Shown: positions 1-8,986, numbered from the stretch's first letter. The stretch is DNA of 64,000 bases from Streptomyces curacoi (GCF_001513975.1 NZ_KQ947986.1:598713-662712); one strand, 5' to 3'. Notes: generated by a model from the letters alone, not told the origin. Numbers and translations are program-made.

Positions 1-116
1 GGATCAAGGAGAACATCGACGTCTTCGACTTCAGCCTGGACGCCGAGGACCTGGCGGCGATCAGCGCGCTGAACGAGGACCGGCGGATCGGTCCGGACCC
101 GGCGACGTTGTCCTGA
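1..116 (+). CDS. Aldo/keto reductase, C-terminal fragment (cut by window edge)
   Basis: Only the last 37 codons are in the window; the reading frame is open from the left edge to a TGA at 114-116. The residues [17 protein letters not shown] followed by AAISALN and a [12 protein letters not shown] end match the C-terminal helix of NAD(P)H-dependent aldo/keto reductases, where this segment closes the TIM barrel and lines the cofactor site. A strong hairpin follows directly. Substrate cannot be inferred from this part. The family call rests on the tail only, but the tail is distinctive. Confidence 0.75.
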   Translation, partial: IKENIDVFDFSLDAEDLAAISALNEDRRIGPDPATLS

Positions 117-137
117 CGCCCGCTTCGGCACGGCCGT

Positions 138-170
138 CCGCCCGCCGCTCGGCTGCCGAGCGGCGGGCGG
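138..170. terminator. Bidirectional hairpin terminator
   Basis: A perfect 15-bp GC-rich stem with a CTG loop lies 22 bp after the aldo/keto reductase stop and 48 bp before the stop of the converging gene at 218. There is no T-run, as is usual for streptomycete terminators. It probably serves both converging genes. Confidence 0.75.
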
Positions 171-217
171 AGGCGTACGGAGGGCCGGCACACGGGCCGG
201 CTTCCGTGCGAGGAGGC

Positions 218-829
218 TCAGTCACCGTGCACGTCGGAGAAGACGACCTCGAACTCCTCCAGCCCGGTCACCGTCGCATGCGCCTTGGCCGTGCCCTCGT
301 GCCGGATCGACGCCGCGCCCGCGCGGGACGCCTCGAAGGAGGCATGGTCGACGAAGACGACGCCGACGAGCCCGCGGCCCCGCTCCCGGTCGACCAGCAG
401 GGACGCCCTGGCCAGCCCCGCGACGGTGTCGAGCCGGGGCAGCACCGTGGCCTGGAAGGTCTCGGTGAGCAGGTCCGTGTCCGCGGGGTCGAACTCCAGC
501 CTGGTGAGCCGTAGTCCGCCGCCCTGCTGGGGCTGCCGCACCGGATGGAACACCACCACCTCGTAGTTGTCGACCGCCAGTGTCGCCGCGAACGGTTCCA
601 GGAGCGCCGCCCGCCGCTCGCGCAGCACCTCGTCGCTGTTGCGCCGGGCCTCCTCGGACTCCCACCAGCTCGCCGCCAGCAGTTTGCCGACCGTCCGGTC
701 CACGAACACCCCCGAGCCGCGGTATCCGGGCCGGTCCTCCAGCAGGTCCCGCCCCTGTGTGTTGAGTGCCCTGATGGCCGTGTCGATCTTCGTGGGATCG
801 CCGGTCGCGTAGACGGCGCGTACGAACAT
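218..829 (-). CDS. Antibiotic-biosynthesis-monooxygenase-like (ABM fold) protein
   Basis: This 203-residue protein starts at the ATG at 829, because GGGAGG stands just upstream; a longer frame to 904 lacks a ribosome site. It reads MFVRAVYATGDPTKID and appears to contain two tandem ferredoxin-like ABM half-domains (about residues 1-95 and 105-203), each with the strand pattern seen in small dimeric oxygenases and heme-degrading or stress proteins. No catalytic residues can be assigned. It converges on the aldo/keto reductase and shares its terminator. Function is unknown; a cytoplasmic alpha/beta-barrel protein is likely. Confidence 0.6.
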   Translation of the reverse strand: MFVRAVYATGDPTKIDTAIRALNTQGRDLLEDRPGYRGSGVFVDRTVGKLLAASWWESEEARRNSDEVLRERRAALLEPFAATLAVDNYEVVVFHPVRQPQQGGGLRLTRLEFDPADTDLLTETFQATVLPRLDTVAGLARASLLVDRERGRGLVGVVFVDHASFEASRAGAASIRHEGTAKAHATVTGLEEFEVVFSDVHGD

Positions 830-1016
830 GACACCTCCCACAAGCCGAGCAATATCCGAAATCTTCGGCACGTCCAGTGTTCTACCGGGGTCATGGCGCC
901 GCAATCAGCACGCAAAGCCCGAGGTCACGCGCACTTTCTTGACGTGGCTGCGCACGGGGGTGCGGCGTGAGGTAAGGAAGCTTTCCTGACAGACATCGGC
1001 GCCCTTCGGCGCGGCT

Positions 1017-1733
1017 TCAGTTGGGCTGTCCGAGCGGTCGTACGACGACGGTGTTGACGTCCACGCCGGCGGGCTGCCGGACGGCCCACACGACCGAGTC
1101 GGCGATCTGGTCGGCGGTCAGCAGATGCCCCGGCGGCAGGCTGCCGTAACTGTCCCAGAACGGTGTCTCCACCCGGCCCGGCGCGATGTGGGTCACGCCG
1201 ATGCCCCAGTCGGTCACCTGCCGCCGGGTGTTCTCGGCGAGCCCGGTCACCGCCCACTTCGTCGCCCCGTAGAGGTTGCCCGGCCCGGGCACGAACCCGG
1301 CGACACTGCCGACCAGCACGATCCGGCCCCGGGTCTCCCTCAGGGCGTCGACGGAGGCGCGGATGAGGAGGGCCGGGCCGAGGACGTTGGTCAGCACCAT
1401 CTCGGTCCAGCCGGCCGGGTCGCCCTCGGCGACCGTGTCGTGGGTGGCGAAACCGGCGTTGGCGACCACGGTGTCCAGTCGGCCGTATGCCTTCAGTGTC
1501 GTGTCGACGGCCGCCTGTACGTCGCCGTACTCGGCCGCGTTCCCGGCGATCGTCAACAGAGCGTCCGGATCGCCCAGTTCCGCGGCGAAACCGCGCAGCC
1601 GCGCCTCGCTCCGGCCGGTGACGGTGACCCGGTACCCGGCGGCCAGCAGCTGCCGCGCGACCGCGGCGCCGATGCCGCTGCCACCTCCGGTGATGAGTGC
1701 GACCGGAGAAGCGGTCGTGGTCGAGCCGGTCAT
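1017..1733 (-). CDS. Short-chain dehydrogenase/reductase (SDR)
   Basis: The 238-residue product is a classical NAD(P)-dependent oxidoreductase. The Rossmann glycine motif TGGGSGIG lies near residue 15, VVANAG near residue 90, and the catalytic pair appears as YGATK after a serine-containing VGSVAGF strand, giving the Ser-Tyr-Lys triad. The start is the ATG at 1733, preceded by a GGGGG stretch; the frame extends further upstream but overlaps the promoter palindrome. Arg in TGRSEAR after the second strand suggests NADP(H). The substrate is unknown. The operator described at 1770-1798 suggests an inducible gene. Confidence 0.88.
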   Translation of the reverse strand: MTGSTTTASPVALITGGGSGIGAAVARQLLAAGYRVTVTGRSEARLRGFAAELGDPDALLTIAGNAAEYGDVQAAVDTTLKAYGRLDTVVANAGFATHDTVAEGDPAGWTEMVLTNVLGPALLIRASVDALRETRGRIVLVGSVAGFVPGPGNLYGATKWAVTGLAENTRRQVTDWGIGVTHIAPGRVETPFWDSYGSLPPGHLLTADQIADSVVWAVRQPAGVDVNTVVVRPLGQPN

Positions 1734-1769
1734 GGTGATCCCCCTGTGTCTCGTTCGGACGAGGGGGAG

Positions 1770-1798
1770 TCCATCACTTGGAGAGCTCTCGAAGTCAA
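1770..1798 (-). promoter_or_regulatory. SDR promoter with embedded 20-bp palindrome
   Basis: On the minus strand a TTGACT -35 box (1793-1798) and a weak -10 region (about 1770-1775) flank a near-perfect palindrome at 1776-1795 with the core GAGAGCTCTC and ACTTs/sAAGT arms (18 of 20 positions symmetrical). A palindrome inside the spacer is the arrangement used by MerR-family activators, which often control SDR and aldo/keto reductase genes in streptomycetes. The regulator is not in the window. Box positions are by eye. Confidence 0.6.
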
Positions 1799-1839
1799 GC
1801 CCCGATCGGCGCGGCCGGGTCACCGTGTACGCGCGGCCG

Positions 1840-2739
1840 CTACTTCGTCCGGACCGCCGTGTACACCGTCTGCACCGCCAGGACGAAGACGTCCGGCCGG
1901 TGGTGCACGCTCGCCTTGTCGTCCGGGTCGAGGAGGCGGTCGAGGGCCGCACGGTCGTCGGCGTCGAGGTGGTCGCCGACGCCCTCGCGGATGCGGGTCA
2001 GCGACGCGACGACGTAGGCGCGGGCGCGGTCCGTGGTCGGGGCGGGCAGGTCCAGGAGGAAGCTGCGGGTGCCGCTGGGCCGCAGGCCGGCGGCGGTGAG
2101 CAGCGCGGGCCAGTCCTCGGTCTCGGCGACCGAGCCGGGCAGGTCCGCCCGCATCGCGGCGAACCACTCCGCCTCCAGCGCGTCTAGGCGCGCCTGCAGC
2201 CCGGGGCGCCCGAAGCCGATGTCGCGGGGGAGGAAGCGAGCCGGCAGGCCACCTTCCTGCAGGGCCAGCGTGCCGCCGGGTGCGAGGCGGTCGGCGAAGG
2301 CGGCGAGGGCGGCGCGCTGGTCGCCGAGGTGGTGCAGGCTGCGGCCGGCCCACAGCAGATCGGCGGGGTAGTCCAGGTCGCCGAGGACGTCCGGGAGTTC
2401 ACCGGCGAGCGTGCTGAAGCGGTCGGCGACGCCGAGCCGCTCCGCCCGTGCCCGGGCTCGCTGGAGCAGCGGTTCGGATCCGTCGACGGCGACGACACGC
2501 GCGCCGGGGAAGGTGTCGGCGAGCAGACAGGCGATGACGCCGGGCCCGCTGCCCGCGTCGACGATCAGCCCCGGCTCGGTCTGCCGCTTGGCCAGCCAGG
2601 CCATGGTGTGCTCGTACAGGGGCGTGAACAGCTCCGCCTGCGCCTCCAGCAGCGGGGCCATCTCGTTCCAGTCGATGTCGGTGTGGTCGTGGTGGTGGTG
2701 CTGGTGCTGGTGCTGCCGGTGGTTGTCGTCGTGCGCCAT
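1840..2739 (-). CDS. Class I SAM-dependent methyltransferase with His-rich N-terminus
   Basis: The protein has 299 residues, starting at the ATG at 2739. Residues 1-20 are very rich in His, Gln and Asp (HRQHQHQHHHHDHTD), suggesting a metal-binding tail. Motif I is VDAGSGPGVIACLL near residue 60, followed by VVAVDGSEP and, later, DLLWAGRSLHHLGD, the usual Rossmann methyltransferase order. The C-terminal part is helical. It is oriented like the SDR but separated from it by the SDR promoter, so co-transcription is doubtful. Acceptor unknown. The His tail is unusual for this family. Confidence 0.75.
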   Translation of the reverse strand: MAHDDNHRQHQHQHHHHDHTDIDWNEMAPLLEAQAELFTPLYEHTMAWLAKRQTEPGLIVDAGSGPGVIACLLADTFPGARVVAVDGSEPLLQRARARAERLGVADRFSTLAGELPDVLGDLDYPADLLWAGRSLHHLGDQRAALAAFADRLAPGGTLALQEGGLPARFLPRDIGFGRPGLQARLDALEAEWFAAMRADLPGSVAETEDWPALLTAAGLRPSGTRSFLLDLPAPTTDRARAYVVASLTRIREGVGDHLDADDRAALDRLLDPDDKASVHHRPDVFVLAVQTVYTAVRTK

Positions 2740-2852
2740 GGTGGTCAGCCTCTCGTCCGGATGCCGCCAGCGTGCGCCGACGCACCGCCGAGGGGCCACT
2801 GTCCTTGCCGTTGCGGCAAAAACAGCGACCCCCGAGCGGTGGGTTCAGCGGG

Positions 2853-4565
2853 TCAGGACAGCGGCGGGTACGCGTTGCGCATCAGCTGCTGGAACTGCGC
2901 CGAGAACCAGTGACCGGACAGCGGGGCGTCCGGCAGGGCGCCCGACATGTTGAACCCGTTGCGGGCGTTGCCCTCGTACGTCGGGTCGCACATGCGGTCG
3001 AAGCCCTTGCCCTCGTCGTTCGGGATCTCCTTGCTGGCACCGTCGGACTCACCCGGCGGCTTCATCCAGACGTACGCGTCGATCCCGGCCGCCGGATTGG
3101 CCTGCGGGCGCTCGCCGAGGCCGGCGCCGGACTGGTTGCACCAGTTGCCGACGTGGATACGGCGGTCGTAGCGGCCGCCGTTGACGTAGGCGTTCACGTC
3201 CGTCATCGGGCCGGGGCCGGCGGGCCGGGCGGTGCCGCCCCAGCCGTTGCGGGAGGTGTCGATCAGCATGCCGATGCCGGAGTTGAAGCCGCTCGTGACC
3301 AGCTGCTGGCGGAAGGCCTGCGCGAAGGACAGCTCGTCGACGTACCGGTTCCAGTCGACCCAGCTCGACTCGCGGACCGACTTGCCGCCCACGGAGTCGT
3401 TGATGCCGAAGTTGTTCTCCTTCAGGGCGCTGTAGTTGGCCGTGTTGGTGATGAAGCCGTGCACGTCGTTGACGGTGGCGCCCTCGGTGGTGGCCGCCTC
3501 CTTCATCAGGGTGGCGCTGGCGGCGAAGTTGTCGTCCCAGCCGATCCAGCCGTGGTGGCCGGCGTCGATGTAGTTGTAGACGTTGGGCGCGTCGCCGAGC
3601 TTGTTCAGGGCGTAGCCGACGCCCTTCTGGTAGTTGCCGTTGGCCTTCATCACGTCGCACTGCGGGGTGGCCGTGGGACGGCTCCCGGTGTTGGTGACGA
3701 GGTTGGGCAGCGAGTCGATCTCGATGGTGTTCACGATCCGCAGCGAGGCGTACTTCGGGTCGGCGAGGATCGCGGCGATCGGGTCGATGTACTCGGTCTT
3801 GTACCGGTTGATCTCCGTCGGGCCGAGTTCGCCGTTGGAGGCCAGCGCGGCGCAGTCGCGGCCCGGCAGGTTGTAGATCACCAGCTGGATGACGAGCTCG
3901 CCGGAGCCCTTCTGGCGCAGCGCCTCGTCGAGGTGGGCGCGCAGGCCCATGCCGCCGTTGACGCCGTTGATGGCGGCGATGCGGTCCAGCCACACGCCGG
4001 TCGGCTGGTTGGCGATCCGGCTGCCGCCCGGCTCGGCGGCGGCCTTCGCGGACCACTCCGGGTTCACATAGACCTTGGCGCCGGAGTACGGGTTGTCGAC
4101 CTTGGGACCGGTCGGGTCCGGCGGATCCGTCGGGCCGCCACCGCCGTCGTCGACGTTGCAGGTCACGCCGTTGAGCGTGAAGGTGGCCGGGATGGCGTTG
4201 GTGCCGCTGTAGGTGGCCTGGAAGCCGAAGCTGACCGAGCCGCCGGTCGCGAGGGTGCCGTTGTAGGACTCGTTGGCGGCGGTGACGGCCGCGCCGCTCT
4301 GGCCGATCTTGGCATTCCAGCCGTTGGTGATCTTCTGGTTTCCGGCGTACGACCACTGCACCGACCAGTTGGACTTGGCGGCGCCCTGGTTGGTGACCGT
4401 CACGGCGGCGGTGAAGCCGGTGCCCCACTGGTTCTGCACCTTGTAGTCGACGGTGCAGGGCACGGCGGCGGTGCCGACTCCCCCGGGGTCCGCGGCGAGC
4501 GCGGTCCCCGAGGCCCCGGCGACCAGCGCCAGGGCGGCGAGTATCGCTGTTCTGGTACGACTCAT
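2853..4565 (-). CDS. Secreted GH6 exocellulase (cellobiohydrolase) with N-terminal CBM2
   Basis: The 570-residue protein starts at the ATG at 4565 after GAAGGA. It has a signal peptide (residues 1-25, ending ALAA), a CBM2 with its conserved Trp residues (about 36-135), a short Gly/Pro/Thr linker and a GH6 domain to the end. GH6 signatures are IYNLPGRDCAA, IEIDSLPNL, YIDAGHHGWIGW and LIDTSRNGWGG. The ring-type motif with the NGELGP segment resembles Cel6B-type enzymes that release cellobiose from non-reducing ends. It lies downstream of the GH5 gene with an 83-bp gap and is probably transcribed from the promoter near 5.7 kb that carries a CebR-like box. Confidence 0.93.
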   Translation of the reverse strand: MSRTRTAILAALALVAGASGTALAADPGGVGTAAVPCTVDYKVQNQWGTGFTAAVTVTNQGAAKSNWSVQWSYAGNQKITNGWNAKIGQSGAAVTAANESYNGTLATGGSVSFGFQATYSGTNAIPATFTLNGVTCNVDDGGGGPTDPPDPTGPKVDNPYSGAKVYVNPEWSAKAAAEPGGSRIANQPTGVWLDRIAAINGVNGGMGLRAHLDEALRQKGSGELVIQLVIYNLPGRDCAALASNGELGPTEINRYKTEYIDPIAAILADPKYASLRIVNTIEIDSLPNLVTNTGSRPTATPQCDVMKANGNYQKGVGYALNKLGDAPNVYNYIDAGHHGWIGWDDNFAASATLMKEAATTEGATVNDVHGFITNTANYSALKENNFGINDSVGGKSVRESSWVDWNRYVDELSFAQAFRQQLVTSGFNSGIGMLIDTSRNGWGGTARPAGPGPMTDVNAYVNGGRYDRRIHVGNWCNQSGAGLGERPQANPAAGIDAYVWMKPPGESDGASKEIPNDEGKGFDRMCDPTYEGNARNGFNMSGALPDAPLSGHWFSAQFQQLMRNAYPPLS

Positions 4566-4581
4566 GAGTGCGGGTTTCCTT

Positions 4582-4660
4582 CTCGGTTGCGGGTGTTGAC
4601 CGTTGAACTCGGTTGCGGGTGCTGTTCGTTGAGGCTCGGTTGCGGGTGTCATCCGTCGAG
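4582..4660. repeat. Three 26-27 bp tandem repeats between GH5 and GH6
   Basis: Copies at 4582-4607, 4608-4634 and 4635-4660 all begin CTCGGTTGCGGGTG and share a CGTTGA or CGTCGA end. The third overlaps the GH5 stop codon, and the array ends just before the GH6 ribosome site, so the repeat fills almost the whole intergenic space. Confidence 0.85.
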
Positions 4661-5647
4661 GGCGCGCAGGTGGTCGCGCAGCCCGATGCCGTACGCCGTG
4701 GGCGTACCGTCGTAACTGGAGATCAGGGCGGGACCGGAGGAGCAGTTGCAGGTGTTCCAGGTCCAGCCCAGGTAGGACAGGTCCCGGTCCTCGAACCACT
4801 TCATGACGCGGTCGACGAAGGAGTGCGCGCAGGTGTTCTCACCGATCTCCCCGGCCACCAGCGGCACCTGGGCCGCGACGGGGGCGAGGCTGGAGTTCCA
4901 GCAGCTCTCGTTCGCGCAGGCGTTGAAGTTGTAGACGTGCCAGGCGGCGGCGAGATTGCCCGCCGGGTCGGTCGGCCGGTACGTCAGCCCCTGGCTCAGG
5001 TCGTTCGAGTACGCGAGCCCGCCGAGCAGGACGGCGCCTATATAATGGGCGCCGGCGTACTCGGGCTTGATGTGGGGCAGCCCGAGCCGGCACTCCTCGT
5101 TGAGCGGGATGCGGACGGTGTTGACGTTCCAGTCGGCGATCGCCTCGACCGAGGCGTCGTCGACGGGACCGTCCCAGATGCCGTTGCCCTGGACGCACGC
5201 GAACTCGCCGCCGGAACGGTTGACGCCGAGCAGACGACGGGTGGTGCCGTCGGCGTCCACGAGCTTGTTCCCGGAGGCGCGCAGGGCCGGCACCGTACCG
5301 TCACCCGGGCCCGGCGGATCGGTCGGTGTCGGCTCAGCGGCGACGTTGCAGGTGGTGCCGTTGAGCCTGAACGCCGCCTGTGCGGCGTTGCCCCCCGACA
5401 AGGACGCGATGAACCCGGCACTGACGCTCCCGCCGGTGCCGAGCGCGCCGTTCCAGTTCTCGTCGGCCGCGGTCACCGTCGTACCGGACTGGGACCACTT
5501 TCCGCCGTCCCACGGACTGGTGACGGAGTACTCCACCGTGCACGCGGGTGTGGCTCCCTGCGCCGTGACCACCGGCACCGTCACGGCCGCGACGAGGGCG
5601 ACCGCGCCGGTGACGGCTAAAAGTACTGAACGCGGGGGGTGTCGCAT
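4649..5647 (-). CDS. GH5 cellulase with CBM2, internally shortened and probably inactive
   Basis: The open frame of 332 codons starts at the ATG at 5647 after AAGGAG. Residues 1-31 are a signal peptide. The CBM2 that follows runs SVTSPWDGG directly into KWSQSG, so about 35 central residues are missing. The GH5 region keeps the entry RLLGVNRSGGE, VRIPLNEEC and the nucleophile motif VAGEIGEN. However, YAGAHYIGA (about residue 200) jumps straight to VLLGGLAYSND, omitting roughly 110 residues that in relatives carry the NEP acid/base motif and barrel strands 3-4. Both gaps keep the frame. It is likely transcribed with GH6. Activity on cellulose is doubtful; an assembly error is the alternative. 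Confidence 0.8.
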   Translation of the reverse strand: MRHPPRSVLLAVTGAVALVAAVTVPVVTAQGATPACTVEYSVTSPWDGGKWSQSGTTVTAADENWNGALGTGGSVSAGFIASLSGGNAAQAAFRLNGTTCNVAAEPTPTDPPGPGDGTVPALRASGNKLVDADGTTRRLLGVNRSGGEFACVQGNGIWDGPVDDASVEAIADWNVNTVRIPLNEECRLGLPHIKPEYAGAHYIGAVLLGGLAYSNDLSQGLTYRPTDPAGNLAAAWHVYNFNACANESCWNSSLAPVAAQVPLVAGEIGENTCAHSFVDRVMKWFEDRDLSYLGWTWNTCNCSSGPALISSYDGTPTAYGIGLRDHLRALDG

Positions 5648-5694
5648 GAGCGACTCCTTGCAGATCAGCGCGTCGTGACGGACGCGTCGACTGA

Positions 5695-5708
5695 TGGAAT
5701 CGCTCCCA
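5695..5708. promoter_or_regulatory. Imperfect CebR box upstream of GH5
   Basis: TGGAATCGCTCCCA matches the CebR operator TGGGAGCGCTCCCA at 12 of 14 positions. It sits 48 bp upstream of the GH5 start, where a cello-oligosaccharide-responsive LacI-family repressor would block transcription. The flank CACTGGT is shared with the perfect box at 5838. Confidence 0.7.
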
Positions 5709-5837
5709 CTGGTGTCAATGAAGCTAGCGCCAAGCGACGGTAAAGAACAGAGGAGTTACTGACTTTCGCTCAACTGAACCCGTCGAATCTTTTCGACTCT
5801 TCAAGCACCTTGACCCCCTGCACACCCGTCCTCACTA

Positions 5838-5851
5838 TGGGAGCGCTCCCA
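5838..5851. promoter_or_regulatory. Perfect CebR box upstream of GH48
   Basis: The 14-bp palindrome TGGGAGCGCTCCCA is the established CebR operator of streptomycetes. It lies 47 bp before the GTG of the GH48 gene, in the divergent promoter region. Together with the weaker box it implies repression in the absence of cellobiose or cellotriose. Confidence 0.92.
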
Positions 5852-5897
5852 CTGGTTCAAGCCTTGACTTCTCCGAGCCCCAAGGAGGAACCAGCAC

Positions 5898-8813
5898 GTG
5901 CATCCCCCACGCAGACGCAGAGCCGTACGACGGCTGTGGACCGCCGTCGTCGCGACCCTGGCGCTTCCCTTGACCATGTTGAGTACGGGTTCAACTCCCG
6001 CGCAGGCGGCGGCACCTCAGTGCAGTGTCGACTACAAGACCAATGACTGGGGCTCCGGTTTCACCGCGGATCTGACGATCACCAACCGCGGCACGCAGGT
6101 CATCGACGGCTGGACCCTGACCTACAGCTACTCGGGCAACCAGAAGCTCAGCAACGGCTGGAACGGCACCTGGTCGCAGTCCGGCCAGTCGATCACCGTG
6201 AAGGACGCCGGCTACAACGGCCGGATCGCCGCCGGAGCCGCCGTGTCGACCGGCGCGCAGTTCACCTACAGCGGCTCCAACGCCGCCCCGGCGAACTTCG
6301 CCGTCAACGGCACGACCTGCACCGGCGCCCACCAACCCCCCATCACCGTGCTGACCAGCCCGGCGGCGGGCGCCGTCTACACGCAGGGCGACGCGGTCCC
6401 GCTCGCGGCCACCGCCGCGGCCGCGGACAACGCCACCATCAGCAAGGTCGAGTTCTACGACGACACCAGGCTGCTGGGCACGGACACGACCGCGCCGTAC
6501 TCGCTCTCGGTCTCCAGCCTGCCCGTGGGCAGTCATTCGCTGCTCGCGAAGGCGTACGACAGCCTCGGCGCCTCCGCGGAGTCCACGCCGGTCGGCATCA
6601 CGGTCGCCTCGGGTCCCGCGGTGGTGGCCTCGGTGACCCAACTGGCCGTCCAGGCGGGCAAGTCGGGCTCGTACGACGTGAAGCTGTCGACCCAGCCGTC
6701 CGCGAACGTGACCGTGACGACCGCCCGGACCGGTGGCAACTCCGGCCTGTCGGTGACCGGCGGCGCCTCGCTCACCTTCACCCCCTCGAACTGGAACACC
6801 GCCCAGAAGGTGACCGTCACCGCCGACAGCTCCGGCACCGGCGCGGCGACCTTCGAGTCCACGGCCACCGGCCATGTGAAGGCCGCGGTGACGGTGACCC
6901 AGATCGCGGCGACGAAGGCGTTCGACGCCCGGTTCCTGGAGCTGTACGGCAAGATCACCAACCCGGCGAACGGCTACTTCTCCCCCGAGGGCATCCCCTA
7001 CCACTCGGTCGAGACGCTGATCGTCGAGGCGCCGGACCACGGCCATGAGACCACGTCCGAGGCCTACAGCTACCTTCTCTGGCTGCAGGCGATGTACGGC
7101 AAGGTCACGGGCGACTGGTCCAAGTTCAACGGGGCCTGGGAGATCATGGAGAAGTACATGATCCCGACCCACGCCGACCAGCCGACCAACTCCTTCTACA
7201 ACGCCTCCAAGCCGGCGACGTACGCGCCCGAGCTGGACACGCCGGGCGAGTACCCGGCGAAGCTCGACACCGGGGTCTCGGTCGGCCGGGACCCGATCGC
7301 GGCCGAGCTGAAGAGCGCGTACGGCACGGACGACGTCTACGGCATGCACTGGCTGCAGGACGTCGACAACGTCTACGGCTTCGGCAACTCGCCCGGCAAG
7401 TGCGAGGCCGGACCGGGCGACACCGGACCGTCGTACATCAACACCTTCCAGCGCGGCGCGCAGGAGTCGGTGTGGGAGACGGTGCCGCAGCCGACCTGCG
7501 ACCAGTTCAAGTACGGCGGCAAGAACGGCTACCTGGACCTGTTCACCGGTGACGCCTCCTACGCCAAGCAGTGGAAGTTCACCAACGCCCCGGACGCCGA
7601 CGCCCGTGCGGTGCAGGCCGCGTACTGGGCCGACAAGTGGGCCGACGCGCAGGGCAAGGGCGGCGAGATCTCCGCGACCGTGGCCAAGGCCGCGAAGATG
7701 GGCGACTACCTGCGCTACGCGATGTACGACAAGTACTTCAAGAAGATCGGCAACTGTGTGGGCGCCTCGTCCTGCCCGGCCGGCACCGGCAAGGACGCCT
7801 CGCACTACCTGCTCTCCTGGTACTACGCGTGGGGCGGTGCCACCGACACCTCGGCGGGCTGGGCCTGGCGCATCGGCTCCAGCCACGCGCACGGCGGCTA
7901 CCAGAACCCGATGGCCGCGTACGCCCTGGCCAACTACGCCGATCTGAAGCCGAAGTCGGCGACGGGGCAGGCGGACTGGGCCAAGTCCCTGGAGCGGCAG
8001 ATCGAGTTCTACCGCTGGCTGCAGTCCAGCGAGGGCGCGATCGCGGGCGGTGCGACCAACAGCTGGGCGGGCCGGTACGCGACTCCGCCGGCCGGCAAGT
8101 CGACCTTCTACGGCATGTACTACGACCAGCAGCCCGTCTACCACGACCCGCCGTCCAACCAGTGGTTCGGCTTCCAGGCGTGGTCGATGGAGCGGGTGGC
8201 CGAGTACTACCAGCAGACGGGGAACGCGGCCGCGAAGGCGGTCCTGGACAAGTGGGTCGACTGGGCGCTGGCCCACACCACCGTCAACCCCGACGGCACC
8301 TTCCGGTTCCCGTCGACGCTCCAGTGGTCGGGCCAGCCCGACACCTGGAACCCGTCGAGCCCGGGTGCGAACAACGGGCTGCATGTCACCGTCGCCGACT
8401 ACACCAACGACGTCGGTGTGGCGGCCGCGTACGCCAAGACCCTGACGTACTACGCCGACCGCTCCGGTGACACGCAGGCCGCCGCCACGGCCAAGGCGCT
8501 CCTCGACGGCATGTGGAACAACCACCAGGACGCCCTGGGCATCGCCGTCCCGGAGACCCGCGCCGACTACAACCGCTTCGACGACCCGGTCCACATCCCG
8601 AGCGGCTGGACCGGCACCATGCCGAACGGTGACGCGATCAACTCGTCGTCGACCTTCGACTCGATCCGCTCGTTCTACGAGGACGACCCGGCCTGGTCGA
8701 AGATCGAGGCGTATCTCGCGGGCGGTGCGGCACCGTCGTTCACGTATCACCGGTTCTGGGCCCAGGCGGACATCGCCTTGGCCATGGGTTCGTACGCGGA
8801 GCTTCTCGAATAG
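5898..8813 (+). CDS. Secreted GH48 reducing-end exocellulase with CBM2
   Basis: The 971-residue protein starts with GTG at 5898 behind AAGGAGG. Domain order: twin-Arg-like basic signal peptide (1-38), CBM2 (about 39-138), an Ig-like domain (about 141-235, [13 protein letters not shown]), a second beta-sandwich (236-335), then the GH48 catalytic domain (about 338-971). The conserved block [13 protein letters not shown] holds the proposed catalytic glutamate, and the Trp-rich tunnel motifs follow. GH48 enzymes act processively from the reducing end and synergise with GH6 from the other end. The gene is divergent from GH5/GH6 and carries a perfect CebR box. Confidence 0.95.
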   Translation: MHPPRRRRAVRRLWTAVVATLALPLTMLSTGSTPAQAAAPQCSVDYKTNDWGSGFTADLTITNRGTQVIDGWTLTYSYSGNQKLSNGWNGTWSQSGQSITVKDAGYNGRIAAGAAVSTGAQFTYSGSNAAPANFAVNGTTCTGAHQPPITVLTSPAAGAVYTQGDAVPLAATAAAADNATISKVEFYDDTRLLGTDTTAPYSLSVSSLPVGSHSLLAKAYDSLGASAESTPVGITVASGPAVVASVTQLAVQAGKSGSYDVKLSTQPSANVTVTTARTGGNSGLSVTGGASLTFTPSNWNTAQKVTVTADSSGTGAATFESTATGHVKAAVTVTQIAATKAFDARFLELYGKITNPANGYFSPEGIPYHSVETLIVEAPDHGHETTSEAYSYLLWLQAMYGKVTGDWSKFNGAWEIMEKYMIPTHADQPTNSFYNASKPATYAPELDTPGEYPAKLDTGVSVGRDPIAAELKSAYGTDDVYGMHWLQDVDNVYGFGNSPGKCEAGPGDTGPSYINTFQRGAQESVWETVPQPTCDQFKYGGKNGYLDLFTGDASYAKQWKFTNAPDADARAVQAAYWADKWADAQGKGGEISATVAKAAKMGDYLRYAMYDKYFKKIGNCVGASSCPAGTGKDASHYLLSWYYAWGGATDTSAGWAWRIGSSHAHGGYQNPMAAYALANYADLKPKSATGQADWAKSLERQIEFYRWLQSSEGAIAGGATNSWAGRYATPPAGKSTFYGMYYDQQPVYHDPPSNQWFGFQAWSMERVAEYYQQTGNAAAKAVLDKWVDWALAHTTVNPDGTFRFPSTLQWSGQPDTWNPSSPGANNGLHVTVADYTNDVGVAAAYAKTLTYYADRSGDTQAAATAKALLDGMWNNHQDALGIAVPETRADYNRFDDPVHIPSGWTGTMPNGDAINSSSTFDSIRSFYEDDPAWSKIEAYLAGGAAPSFTYHRFWAQADIALAMGSYAELLE

Positions 8814-8850
8814 TCCCCGCCGAGCGCTCCGCGGGTTGGGCAGTGACTCG

Positions 8851-8898
8851 TCTGCGGGTCCGTTGTGGCTGGTCGCGCAGTTCCCCGCGCCCCTAAAA
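8851..8898 (+). repeat. Dispersed streptomycete intergenic repeat
   Basis: The stretch containing TGTGGCTGGTCGCGCAGTT and CCCCGCGCCCCTAAAA matches, from memory, a short sequence found in many intergenic regions of Streptomyces chromosomes. It lies after the GH48 stop. Its role is unknown; this copy stands alone in the window. Confidence 0.5.
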
Positions 8899-8986
8899 CC
8901 AGGGCGTGGCAGGTCACGGCGTTTCCTCGGAACCGCTTGAAGGCTCCTCGTACGTGGTCTCGTCACCTGACGGCGAGGCCGACCTG

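Noticed and set aside
2805..2820. TTGCCG-TTG-CGGCAA hairpin followed by A residues as terminator of GH6
   Set aside because: On the GH6 strand the T-rich part precedes the stem, so it does not fit a terminator for that gene; the 6-bp stem is weak.
2772..4715. Plus-strand 647-codon frame opposite GH6
   Set aside because: Composition dominated by Val/Gly/Arg/Asp as expected for a shadow frame; GH6 on the minus strand is unambiguous.
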